From: Vibrio sp. CDRSL-10 TSBA
GTDB lineage: Bacteria; Pseudomonadota; Gammaproteobacteria; Enterobacterales; Vibrionaceae
DNA: 64,000 nt
Assembly (NCBI GenBank): GCA_039696685.1
Contig: CP155566.1
Coordinates: forward strand, 124,001 to 188,000
Direction of reading: 5' to 3'
Positions 39,087 through 48,235 of the stretch are shown here, piece after piece. Both the position numbers and the translations under genes were made by a program. The notes beneath the pieces were generated by a model that saw only the letters and a program-made list of their open reading frames with translations, searched no databases and was not told the DNA's origin. Position 1 is the first letter of the stretch, and each line of letters opens with the position of its first letter.

Positions 39087-40340
39087 TCAGTTTTGGGCGG
39101 AATTTAATCGCTCAGTGGCTGTTCGATTGAGATTAATTGTCACCGCCGCCAAAATTGCGGTTCCAAAAGAATACATAAGAATGCCCGAGTGATGTATGAG
39201 GTAGTGTTGGGTCATACAAAACCCGCACACCATCAGAATATGCGCACAGCCGAGCATCGCGCTGAAGAACAATGCTGGTGAAGCTTTCGCTTGTGGTGAA
39301 AACAGCCGGCTGACAAATAACCAAAATGGCAGGGCAAACACCAGAATCAGGCCAAGCAAACCAATTATGCCCTTAGTTTGCAACTCTTCCAGAAACTGGT
39401 TGTGAGCGCGGGAGAAACTTAGGGTGACTTTATCGACTAATCCTTGTTGCACTTGCTGTTGTTTGAGTAGAGGTAGCTGGCTGTGACCAATACCAGTCAG
39501 CGGATGCTCAGCGGCCGCATAGAGTGCGGATTTCCAAAGTTCCAGCCGTATCCCGGTTGAAGAGCCCGAGTTCTGCTGCTCATATTTCGTCAGGTCAGAC
39601 GCAACGGCGTCAATGCGGTTATCGATTTTAGGTTTGACAGCTACAAAGGTGACACACCATACCGCCAGTAAACTGAAAACCATGCGTTTATTAACATAAT
39701 GACGGGCAAACCAAATGATCATTCCCAGTACAAACGGGGTTGGTACCCAAGAGCCTCTGGCACCGGAAAGTAAACTGGCCGCCAGGGCTAAGCCTGTTGC
39801 TGCCAGCGCGATATACATACGGTAACGCAGCGAATAGTGATGAAAATAGATAAAGCTGATCGCGCTGAATGCGGCCAGCCAGGCACAGATACCACCAATC
39901 TGAATCACCATGTAGCCGTTATGATTAAATGCACGGTTATCAAAGCCATAGGCTTGCACCAGAGCAATGATGCCGGAAATTACCGAGCCGATTACCATCC
40001 CGCTCATGATCCAAGAGAGACGTGGCGGATAGGTCAGAAAAAACCATAAGCTGAACATGGCCAGTAAGGTGCGGCTTGGTAGGTCAATACTGCTAATAGG
40101 TTCACCATGATAGGTAAAAGTAAATAAATAGAGTAACCAGTATAATAATAGACTCAGGCTGACTAAACGGGCGTATGGTTGGTATAGAGCCCGGTAGGTT
40201 TTTGGCAACAGCAGCAGGCTTACAAAAGCTATAATAACTGCAGCGAAGGAGTAAGAGCTCGGAGCAACGGTTAGAGTCGCGAAAAATGCCGCTGGTAGTA
40301 AGGCGGCCAGTAAACTTAATTTCGACAAAGATTGCATCAT
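39087..40340 (-). CDS. waaL: O-antigen ligase (WaaL family)
   Basis: A 417-residue integral membrane protein with about 11-12 hydrophobic segments and a large periplasmic loop (residues ~195-290) carrying RGSWVPTPF, the arginine motif of the Wzy_C/WaaL fold, and LTGIGHSQLP and SRAHNQFLEEL with the conserved His. The function is transfer of polymer from undecaprenyl-PP to the lipid A core in the periplasm. Its place among core genes favours WaaL over the polymerase Wzy, which has the same fold; no other Wzy candidate is in the window. Confidence 0.8.
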   Translation of the reverse strand: MMQSLSKLSLLAALLPAAFFATLTVAPSSYSFAAVIIAFVSLLLLPKTYRALYQPYARLVSLSLLLYWLLYLFTFTYHGEPISSIDLPSRTLLAMFSLWFFLTYPPRLSWIMSGMVIGSVISGIIALVQAYGFDNRAFNHNGYMVIQIGGICAWLAAFSAISFIYFHHYSLRYRMYIALAATGLALAASLLSGARGSWVPTPFVLGMIIWFARHYVNKRMVFSLLAVWCVTFVAVKPKIDNRIDAVASDLTKYEQQNSGSSTGIRLELWKSALYAAAEHPLTGIGHSQLPLLKQQQVQQGLVDKVTLSFSRAHNQFLEELQTKGIIGLLGLILVFALPFWLFVSRLFSPQAKASPALFFSAMLGCAHILMVCGFCMTQHYLIHHSGILMYSFGTAILAAVTINLNRTATERLNSAQN

Positions 40341-40481
40341 GTTACGTCTTAGTTATGTCAGAAAGCCTGGGGTCAGGAGTCCTGTGTACTATAAAGTCTG
40401 ATCACGTTTTTACAATGCTATAGGGCTAGACAAACAGTCATTTTGTGCGTGATCTTGCGAAGCTATGTGCCATGTTGATTA

Positions 40482-41741
40482 TCATTCAGCTATGATGCTG
40501 TGCACAGTCCGGTAAATGGCTCCTCGGTTGTGATTCACCACTTGTCGGGCTTGTTCGCCTTGGTGCTGCATCATCACCGGTTCGGCGAGAAGTTGATTCA
40601 ATGCGTTTGTGATGGCCTGACTGTCAGCACAAATGGTCACGCAGTGTTTTGCCTGAAGCATGGCCATAATCTCATTAAAATTAAAGAAACTCGGACCATT
40701 GAGCAGGGGTTTACCTAACGCCGCCGGCTCGAGTAGGTTATGCCCACCCACTTTATCGCCGACCAAACTGCCGGCCATAAAGCAGATATCTGCCGCGCTG
40801 ATAAGAGTCAGCATTTCACCCATGGTATCGCCGAGATACACCTGACATTCTTCTGCGTTTGAGACTTCAGCCGTGCGGCGCTGAGTTGCAAAGCCTTGTT
40901 GCTGACACAGCTCAAATACGGCATTGAAACGTTCCGGATGACGCGGCACCAGAATCAGCAGCGCCTCGGAATACTGCTCCAGCAGTTGGCGGTGCGCAGC
41001 AAGCAGGATGGCGTCTTCACCTTCGTGAGTACTGGCCGCAATCCATACCGGGCGTGATGTACCCAGTTGTTGGCGCAGATCTGCACCCGCTTTCTCCACC
41101 TGAGGGGCGATCTCGATATCAAACTTAACTGAGCCGGTTACCGCAACCTGATTCGTGCTGAATCCCAGCCGCTGAAAGCGCTCGGCATCGCTGGCGTACT
41201 GGCACAGGATGCGATCCACATGCGGTCGAATCAAGTTAAACAGAGCAGAGAATTTTTGATAGCGCAGGCAAGAGCGTTCCGATAAACGCGCGTTGATAAC
41301 CGTTACCGGAATGCCGTTTTGATGCACGGTTTTGAGTGTGTTAGGCCACAGTTCGGTTTCGACAATCAGCAGCTGAGCCGGCTGTACTGCTTGAATAAAG
41401 CGGCGTACACACCAAGCAAAATCAAGCGGCATGTAGCGGTGCTCAACCAGATCGCCGAGTTTAGCGATCTGCTCGGCACCGGTGCTGGTGGTGGTGGTCA
41501 CGACAATTGCCTGATCAGGCTGTGCCTGTTTGAGCGCCTTAATTACAGGAACTGCCGCGATGGATTCTCCGACTGACACCGCATGAATCCAAATTGGCTG
41601 CTGCGCTTTGACTTTCGGCGTAAAACCCCAGTGCTCTTTCCAGCGTGAACCAAATGTCGGTTTGCCAGGCTTGTTTTTATACAGCGAGTATAAAAACAGC
41701 GGGCTGAGCAGAGCGAGTAACAGTGTGTATATCAGGCGCAT
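40482..41741 (-). CDS. waaA: 3-deoxy-D-manno-octulosonic acid transferase
   Basis: A 419-residue GT30 enzyme that adds Kdo to lipid IVA. N-terminal membrane anchor (LIYTLLLALLSPLFLYSLY), then HAVSVGESIAAVPVIKAL with the catalytic Glu (~58), VETELWPN, INARLSERSCLRYQKF and the C-terminal GGHNLLEPAALGKPLLNGP. In organisms with kdkA, WaaA is usually monofunctional, adding one Kdo; that is an inference for this strain. Confidence 0.95.
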   Translation of the reverse strand: MRLIYTLLLALLSPLFLYSLYKNKPGKPTFGSRWKEHWGFTPKVKAQQPIWIHAVSVGESIAAVPVIKALKQAQPDQAIVVTTTTSTGAEQIAKLGDLVEHRYMPLDFAWCVRRFIQAVQPAQLLIVETELWPNTLKTVHQNGIPVTVINARLSERSCLRYQKFSALFNLIRPHVDRILCQYASDAERFQRLGFSTNQVAVTGSVKFDIEIAPQVEKAGADLRQQLGTSRPVWIAASTHEGEDAILLAAHRQLLEQYSEALLILVPRHPERFNAVFELCQQQGFATQRRTAEVSNAEECQVYLGDTMGEMLTLISAADICFMAGSLVGDKVGGHNLLEPAALGKPLLNGPSFFNFNEIMAMLQAKHCVTICADSQAITNALNQLLAEPVMMQHQGEQARQVVNHNRGAIYRTVHSIIAE

Positions 41742-41856
41742 AGGGCTCTTATTATCTAAAATCAGTTTAAAGCGACTCAGTCGGCAACGTGTTCTCTAAC
41801 ACCAGTTTTTCGCGCGGCGTAAAGCTCTTCAGTCTTAAAGTATTGCGTTATTAACC

Positions 41857-42894
41857 TTAACTGGCATCAAACTGAGTCAGGGCATCAATCACCCGCTGCG
41901 GAGCGAGATCTTTCAGGCATTTAAGGTGGCCCAAAGGACACTCACGTTTAAAGCACGGGCGGCACTCGATATCAGTGTGCACAATCGCCTTTTTTACCGC
42001 CAGTGGTGGTGTATAGGTCGGAGAGGTTGAACCATAAACACCCACCACCTGGCAACCGACAGCAGCAGCGACGTGCATCAGGCCGGAGTCGTTACTCACC
42101 ACGCTTTCACAACAGGCCAGCATATCCACCGCTTCAATTAGGCTGGTTTTACCGGCCAGGTCAGCGACATGTTCGCGCTGAGCTTCACTAAGATGTTCGA
42201 TAATGCTTTGTGTGGTCTGGCTGTCTTTGGCTGAACCAAACAGCCATACCTGTTTGCCCTGATCGATCATGGCGCCGGCAACCGCGGCATAATGCTCAGT
42301 CGGCCACTGCTTGGCCGGGCCAAATTCTGCACCGGGACACAGGCCAATCACGGCGCGCGATGAGTTCAGAGCGAACTTATTGCGGGTTTGCTGCTGAACT
42401 TCAGCGTCAATCGATAAGCTTGGGCGAGGTAAAGTTTCCAGACCACCCAGAGATGATGAATCGACCATCTCAGCTTTTGGTTGCGACAAGGCGACATAAC
42501 GCTCCGTCATGTACTGAAACGATTTTTTGTTCGGGCGCAGATCATTGAGCAGGCCATAACGCATTTCACCTTTCCAGCCGGTACGAACCGGAATACCGGC
42601 AAACCAGGGAATCAGGGCCGACTTGGCTGAGTTAGGTAGAATGTAGGCATGGTCATACTGGCCACGCATCGATTTACCGATAGACCGTCGGGCGAAAAAG
42701 TTAAATTCACCATGACCAATCGGCATATCAATCGCCTGATTGACTTCCGGCATTCGCTCCAGGATAGGTTTACACCAGGCCGGAGCCATCACGTCGATGA
42801 TGGCATCGGGATGTTGCTGTTTAATGCTTGTGTACAAGCACTGAGACATCACCATGTCTCCGACCCAGGAAGGGCCGATAATTAAATATTTCAT
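41857..42894 (-). CDS. waaF: ADP-heptose:LPS heptosyltransferase II
   Basis: A 345-residue GT9 enzyme adding the second heptose of the inner core. It is closely similar in pattern to E. coli WaaF: MKYLIIGPSWVGDMVMSQCL, IDVMAPAWCKPILERMPEV, GIPVRTGWKGEMRYGLLND and SNDSGLMHVAAAVGCQVVGV, ending in the Cys-containing CFKRECPLGHLKCL region. The ADP-heptose comes from the HldD pathway encoded nearby. Confidence 0.95.
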   Translation of the reverse strand: MKYLIIGPSWVGDMVMSQCLYTSIKQQHPDAIIDVMAPAWCKPILERMPEVNQAIDMPIGHGEFNFFARRSIGKSMRGQYDHAYILPNSAKSALIPWFAGIPVRTGWKGEMRYGLLNDLRPNKKSFQYMTERYVALSQPKAEMVDSSSLGGLETLPRPSLSIDAEVQQQTRNKFALNSSRAVIGLCPGAEFGPAKQWPTEHYAAVAGAMIDQGKQVWLFGSAKDSQTTQSIIEHLSEAQREHVADLAGKTSLIEAVDMLACCESVVSNDSGLMHVAAAVGCQVVGVYGSTSPTYTPPLAVKKAIVHTDIECRPCFKRECPLGHLKCLKDLAPQRVIDALTQFDAS

Positions 42895-42947
42895 GTTCTG
42901 TTATTTAAGCCATAGTGAACGTTTGAATTATGACTGCTCGGTTTATT

Positions 42948-43931
42948 TTACTGTTTAACCGTATAAGGGTTAACATCTGAATCTGGTCGTGTTTTAAGCA
43001 GTCGCAAAATCCACATGTATTGCTCCGGGCGTTGAGTCACGTAGTTTTCAATGCATTCATTCATCATACGTGCGTCCTGATGTTCATCTCCGGTCGGAAA
43101 CGGCAGTTCAGGATAAAAGTCGAGCTCATACTCGCCGCTGGTGCTGTTATACATAGCAAATAGCGGGACGATTTTTGCTTTGCTTAGTGTAGAAAGGCGA
43201 CCTAAACCGGCAATGGTTGCTTTTTGGGTAGCAAAAAAGTCGACAAATACACTGTGGTCACGGCCAAGGTCCTCATCTGGCAGGTAATAACCCAGGTAAC
43301 CATCTTTACGCACTGATTTAATAAACGGTTTAATGCCGACACTACGGTCGTACACCCGGCCGCCGTACTGCACGCGTTGCTTATGCATCAGCCAGTCTGA
43401 CACTTTATTCTTCTGACTTTTCGCCATAGCTGAAACCGGCAGTCCACGAGACGCGAGCAAAATTGCAGGGATATCAATCGCCCAGGTGTGTGGTACCAGC
43501 AGAATAACGTTCTCACCACGATCCAGCACTTGCTGCACATGTTCAAAGCCACGAATGGTGGTGTTGTTTTCCAGCCAGTTTTTACTGCGTATGGACGTCG
43601 AGGCAAAGCCCATCAAGAACATGGTGGAGGTGATGTACATCTGCTTAAGAATGGCTTCACGCTCCGCATCTGACTGGTGCGGAAAGCACATCTTTAAGTT
43701 AACCCGCGCACGGGTATTGGCTTTGCTTTTGACTTTCAATGCAAGCTTAGCCAGTGATTCGGCAATCGCCCGCTTGGCTGCCGCCGGTAAAAAGCTCAAT
43801 AGACAGGCAATGGCAACAGCAAACCAGGTTCCCCAGTAGCGGGGATGAAGGAAACTCCAGTGAAACTGGGGATTGTAGGCATATTCATCAAAGTCATCGC
43901 GCGGCGATGAAGAGAGACGAGAAGTCGACAT
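42948..43931 (-). CDS. lpxM: Lipid A late acyltransferase (LpxM type)
   Basis: A 327-residue LpxL/LpxM-family enzyme. One N-terminal hydrophobic segment (~34-52), the catalytic HX4D in VPHTWAIDIP (~residue 148) and YYLPDEDLGRDHSVFVDFFA. The HX4D motif and GFEHVQQVLDRGENVILLVPH distinguish it from the HX4E copy at 21907-22857. It adds the second late acyl chain to lipid A at the cytoplasmic face of the inner membrane. It is next to waaF with a ~50-base gap, so co-transcription is likely. Confidence 0.88.
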   Translation of the reverse strand: MSTSRLSSSPRDDFDEYAYNPQFHWSFLHPRYWGTWFAVAIACLLSFLPAAAKRAIAESLAKLALKVKSKANTRARVNLKMCFPHQSDAEREAILKQMYITSTMFLMGFASTSIRSKNWLENNTTIRGFEHVQQVLDRGENVILLVPHTWAIDIPAILLASRGLPVSAMAKSQKNKVSDWLMHKQRVQYGGRVYDRSVGIKPFIKSVRKDGYLGYYLPDEDLGRDHSVFVDFFATQKATIAGLGRLSTLSKAKIVPLFAMYNSTSGEYELDFYPELPFPTGDEHQDARMMNECIENYVTQRPEQYMWILRLLKTRPDSDVNPYTVKQ

Positions 43932-44001
43932 AGTTTGCTCAGATTGTTTGTTTTTTGAGTAAAATTATCGTGGAGTATAACAGGAGTAAAGGATATAGGG
44001 A

Positions 44002-44275
44002 AAAGGTCCTAGAATCCTAGGTCCTAGAGGGCGGGTGCTTTCAGTTTGGTTTTCACTGATTGGATTGTTTTGTGTTTTCGGTACGTCGTCGTCCGTCCCT
44101 AAACCTTAGAAACTACGAATAAGGCCCAGCGACCACATCTAGGACCTAGTTCCTAGGCCCCTAGAACCTAATAAAAGACCTCCCCAAACTCTGCAGCTCA
44201 GGAAGGCCTTTAACAATACGAATAAATTCCAGCGATCACACCTAGGAGCTAATCCCTAGGATCCTAGAACCTTAA
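44002..44275. repeat. Cluster of CTAGG-rich palindromic repeats
   Basis: The 347-base gap between lpxM and ugd holds no ORF. It contains two ~60-bp related units (about 44111-44170 and 44214-44275; shared TACGAATAA, CCAGCGA, CCTAG and CCTAGAACCT pieces) and an inverted, shorter relative at 44002-44029 (GGTCCTAGAATCCTAGGTCC). The units are rich in CTAGGNNCTAG palindromes. Similar fragments flank the pyrE terminator (21720-21757, 21884-21904). They look like a dispersed intergenic repeat family. Confidence 0.65.
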
Positions 44276-44278
44276 AAC

Positions 44279-45445
44279 CTAATCACTCCCAAACAGATCG
44301 CGGGTATACACTTTCTCTTCCACATCTTTCAGCTCTTCAGCCAGACGGTTGGAGACGATAACGTCCGCTTCTTGTTTAAACGCTTCCAGGTCGTTGATGA
44401 CACGTGAGTTAAAGAAGTGTTCATCTTTCAATACCGGCTCATACACGACCACTTCAATCCCCTTGGCTTTGATGCGTTTCATGATGCCCTGGATTGAAGA
44501 GGCGCGGAAGTTATCAGAGCCGGACTTCATGATCAGGCGGTAAATACCAACTACTTTTGGCTGGCGCTTGATAATAGAGTCAGCGATAAAATCTTTGCGG
44601 GTGCGGTTGGCATCGACGATAGCACCGATAATATTGTTTGGCACTTCATCATAGTTAGCCAGCAGCTGTTTGGTGTCTTTCGGTAGACAGTAACCACCGT
44701 AACCAAACGACGGGTTGTTGTAGTGATTGCCGATGCGCGGATCCAGGCCGACACCTTCAATAATCTGGCGGCTGTCCAGACCGTGGACTTCAGCGTAGGA
44801 ATCCAGCTCATTAAAGTAAGCCACGCGCATCGCCAGGTAGGTATTGGAGAACAGCTTGACCGCTTCCGCTTCAGTGGAGTTGGTAAACAGCATCGGAATA
44901 TCTTGCTTGATGGCGCCCTGTGCCAACAGGCTTGCAAAGGTTTGTGCGCGCTCACTCTGTTCGCCGACAATAATACGTGACGGATACAGGTTGTCGTACA
45001 GAGCTTTACCTTCACGCAGGAATTCTGGTGAGAAGATTAGGTTGTCACACTGCATTTCTTGTTTAAGCTTTTCGGTATAACCAACCGGAATGGTGGACTT
45101 GATCACCATGGTGGCATCCGGATTAATGGCCATCACATCTCGAATCACTGACTCAACCGATGACGTGTTGAAGTAGTTAGTATTTGGATCGTAGTCGGTT
45201 GGAGTAGCGATAATCACAAACTGAGCGCCAGCGTAAGCCTGTTCTTTGTCTGCAGTCGCGGTAAAGTTCAGCGATTTTTCACTCAGGAATTGCTCAATTT
45301 CTTTATCGACGATAGGTGACTGCCCGCGATTGAGCATGTCGATTTTTTCCTGCACGATGTCTAAAGCGACAACTTCGTTGTGCTGCGCGAGCAGCAAGGC
45401 ATTGGACAGGCCGACGTAACCTGTCCCAGCTACGGCTATTTTCAT
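44279..45445 (-). CDS. ugd: UDP-glucose 6-dehydrogenase
   Basis: A 388-residue NAD enzyme that oxidises UDP-glucose to UDP-glucuronate. Rossmann motif [12 protein letters not shown] (7-18), [12 protein letters not shown], and the catalytic Cys in [13 protein letters not shown] (~residue 258). The product feeds glycans and can be epimerised by the enzyme at 30262-31266. The length is that of the short bacterial Ugd class. It is downstream of hldD on the same strand. Confidence 0.96.
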   Translation of the reverse strand: MKIAVAGTGYVGLSNALLLAQHNEVVALDIVQEKIDMLNRGQSPIVDKEIEQFLSEKSLNFTATADKEQAYAGAQFVIIATPTDYDPNTNYFNTSSVESVIRDVMAINPDATMVIKSTIPVGYTEKLKQEMQCDNLIFSPEFLREGKALYDNLYPSRIIVGEQSERAQTFASLLAQGAIKQDIPMLFTNSTEAEAVKLFSNTYLAMRVAYFNELDSYAEVHGLDSRQIIEGVGLDPRIGNHYNNPSFGYGGYCLPKDTKQLLANYDEVPNNIIGAIVDANRTRKDFIADSIIKRQPKVVGIYRLIMKSGSDNFRASSIQGIMKRIKAKGIEVVVYEPVLKDEHFFNSRVINDLEAFKQEADVIVSNRLAEELKDVEEKVYTRDLFGSD

Positions 45446-45509
45446 TTTAATTTTCCGGTTTTTTAGTGTCTAAACTCCCAGAGGTTTCCCCGGGATTCTT
45501 GTCACTCTG

Positions 45510-46449
45510 TCAGTTTATAATGGCTAAATATTCTGCCACGCCTTCGGCAACGGTTTTGAACTCAATATCACAGCCTGCGGCGCGCAATTTGGTCAGATCG
45601 GCCTGGGTGTATTCCTGATAAGCACCTTTGAGGTGATCCGGGAACGGAATGGTTTCCACTTCACCTTTACCGTGGTGCGCGATGACCGCTTTGGCGACTT
45701 CGTTAAAGGATTCTGCTGTACCAGTACCGCAGTTAAAGATGCCAGATACTCCGTGGTCCATAAACCACAGGTTAACCGCAGCCACATCGCCAACGTAGAC
45801 GAAATCACGTTTAAAGTCTTCACTTCCAGCAAACAGCTTCGGGTTTTCACCAGCATTCATCTGGTTATTAAGGTGGAAAGCAACCGATGCCATAGAAACC
45901 TTTGTGCTGCTCGCGCGGGCCATAAACATTAAAGTAACGGAAGCCAGTAACCTGAGGCAGTTTTTCACCATGTTCTGCGGCATCTTGCCACAGGCGACGT
46001 ACGTAGTTGTCAAACTGCTGTTTGGAGTAACCATATACATTCAGCGCACCTTCATATTGTGGCTCTTCGATAAAGGTATCGGTTTCACCGTAAGTCGCGG
46101 CCGATGAGGCGTACAGGAACGGGATTTCACGATCGAGGCAAAAATGCAGCAGCTCTTTTGAATAGTCATAGTTGTTGAGCATCATGTACTTGCCATCCCA
46201 TTCTGTGGTCGCAGAGCACGCACCTTCATGGAATACGGCTTCAATCGGGCCGAAGTCATCACCAGCCATTACCTGAGTCAGAAAGTCATCACGGTCCATG
46301 TAATCAGTGATTTGCAAATCAACTAGGTTCTTAAATTTACGGCCATTCTTAAGATGGTCGACCACCAGAATATCCGTGATGCCACGGTCATTCAGAGCTT
46401 TGACAATATTGCTGCCAATCATGCCAGCACCACCAGTTACGATGAACAT
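45510..46449 (-). CDS. hldD: ADP-glyceromanno-heptose 6-epimerase (one apparent frame error)
   Basis: About 312 residues after repair. It makes ADP-L-glycero-D-manno-heptose for the LPS core. [44 protein letters not shown] and [11 protein letters not shown] give the NAD site and the Tyr/Lys catalytic pair; [12 protein letters not shown] is diagnostic. The frame breaks at 45895-45899 (GAAAC, plus strand); removing one base gives [18 protein letters not shown]. HldD (gmhD) marks the left boundary of O-antigen loci in Vibrio, as here. Confidence 0.94.
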
Positions 46450-46627
46450 AATTACTTTCCACTTAAGCTTAAATTATGTGTCGAATAGTAGCAGGGAAGG
46501 CAAGGAGGTTCTAGTCGAGCTGTTTATCGGCTCGAACAGCCGTCTAAACATATCTTGGGAGGCAAGGCCAGGATAGAATGCCTTGTGTTTTAATCCTGGA
46601 AGTAGCTTAGATTCTCCCTCAAGAAAA

Positions 46628-46644
46628 GGTGGTAGTTTGCTACC
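46628..46644 (+). promoter_or_regulatory. ops/JUMPstart-like element of the O-antigen operon
   Basis: GGTGGTAGTTTGCTACC lies ~50 bases upstream of the first O-antigen gene. It differs from the RfaH-recruiting ops core GGCGGTAG at one base and can form the GGTAG-TTTG-CTACC hairpin seen in ops elements in the non-template strand. RfaH-dependent anti-termination of the following operon is inferred. Confidence 0.5.
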
Positions 46645-46692
46645 TTTTGTTTATATTGAACGCATAACAAAATATTTTTGCCAGTAACCTTA

Positions 46693-47770
46693 ATGAAAGT
46701 AATTCTCGTTATCATTTTTGTCTTGGTGATGTGTACGCTCGCATTGCTCTATTTAAGAAGACTTGCCATTAAGGTTAGTTTTGTTGATGTGCCTAATGGC
46801 AGAAAATCACATAACGGCCACATACCTGTCATTGGCGGGTTGTCTACTTTGCTGGGGATTTGGCTCGTCCACTTGTTAATGCCTGATCTCTTGCAATATC
46901 AATCGGAATATATGTGTTTAGCTACGCTGTTAGTTACCGTGGGGCTTATTGATGACAAGCTTGATATTAGTGCAACATCACGTCTGGTTGTGCTCGGTAT
47001 ATTGTCAGTGTGGTTAGTTTACGTTGAACACATATCGTTATCTTACCTGGGTAATCTGTTTGGTTACGGTGATGTCTACCTAGGGAATTGGTCAATCATT
47101 ATTACTATGGCTGCGGTTATTGGTTGTATCACAGCATTTAATATGGTTGATGGTATTGATGGTCTGCTTGGTTCGTTAGCTTCTATTTCTTTGTTTGGTA
47201 TTGGTATTTTGTTTCTGTATGCCGGCAACGTCCAGGTAAGTACTTTCTGCTTAATGTTTACGGTTGCAATGCTCCCCTATGTTTTCTTTAACTTAGGCTT
47301 GAAGGTAAAATCTAACTATAAAGTTTTTATGGGGGATTCTGGCAGTTTTCTTGTCGGTTTCACGGTCATTTGGCTTCTGGTCTTTTCTACTCAAGAAGTC
47401 GACTCATCTGTTTCCTGTGATGAATCCGGTCACCTCACTTTGGATGATAGCGGTACCATTAATGGATATGGTGCTTGTTATGCTGAGACGGTTAGTGAGA
47501 AGAAAGTCCCCGTTTAATGCTGATAGAACACATATACATCATATTTTACAGGAGTATGGCTTTACTCCAAAACAGGTACTATTAAGAGTTAGTGCTTTAT
47601 CTATTGTCATGGTCTTGGCTGGTTTTATATTTGAAGTTATTAATATTGATGAGAACATTTCATTTTATTTGTTTTTAACTTTCTTTGTGTTTTATGCAAT
47701 TTTCATACGTTCTATTGAGTTTCGAATGAGATATAAAAGTATTGGTGGTTTTAGAGATTCAGCGCTATAG
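46693..47770 (+). CDS. WecA-like polyprenyl-phosphate HexNAc-1-phosphate transferase (one apparent frame error)
   Basis: About 358 residues after repair; ~10 membrane segments. Family signatures: PNGRKSHNGHIPVIGGL (~residues 34-50), the catalytic Asp motif LIDDKLDI (~90), FNMVDGIDGLLG (~150) and the F-MGDSGSFLVGF motif (~212), with the HIHH motif (RTHIHHIL, ~280) in the second part. It starts O-antigen units by loading a HexNAc-1-P on undecaprenyl phosphate. The frame breaks at 47410-47414 (GTTTC): removal of one T gives DSSVPVMNPVTSLWMIAVPLMD, as in WecA. ATG 46693 is preferred over TTG 46678. Confidence 0.85.
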
Positions 47771-48235
47771 AAATATTTAAGTGGTGAGATTGGTCTTTGG
47801 TGTTTCACGATATGTATGGCTCATTGTTTATTAATCGTTCTTCGTTCTTCTGCTTTTCTGGCATGGAGTGACTATCTGATACGCACCTGGGTGATTACCT
47901 AATATTTTCTGGTTGTGGCAACTCCCGTTCTAACTGCAGCTGTCTTTATCCGTATCAGTGCTAAATCCAGGCGAGTGGAGACAAACCAGTATGATACTGG
48001 CGGGCACAATACAAAGATAATATTGAGGTAACCGTGAGCTGTTGATAGCGTTTGCCTGTGTGCTGCACATGATGATGCGTTGGATGAGTTGCCTATTTCA
48101 CCCGGTAGTACTCAACATCGATGAAATGGATGCTTGCTTGTAAACCGCCCATCAAAATCATGTTAGACTAGATACCTTCTGGATGCAGGTACGCCAGTAC
48201 CGGTCAACAATGACTGATAGATAAAGTAAACATTC
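47771..48235. other. Gap in the O-antigen operon; no intact gene, possible gene remnant
   Basis: In 465 bases between the WecA-like and Wzx-like genes no ORF is supported in any frame. Short coding-like fragments and no strong hairpin are seen. Since polysaccharide genes in this operon otherwise nearly abut, this could be a decayed gene or the scar of a replaced segment. It may also hold a promoter for the wzx gene. Confidence 0.4.

Noticed and set aside
44279..45015. Alternative-frame ORFs across ugd
   Set aside because: The ugd frame carries the full set of catalytic motifs; the others are low-complexity shadows.
45510..46449. Pseudogene calls for hldD, rph and the core-LPS genes
   Set aside because: Both halves are well conserved up to the break and are rejoined by removing one base of the same type. 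Simultaneous loss of so many core genes by one mutation type is not credible.
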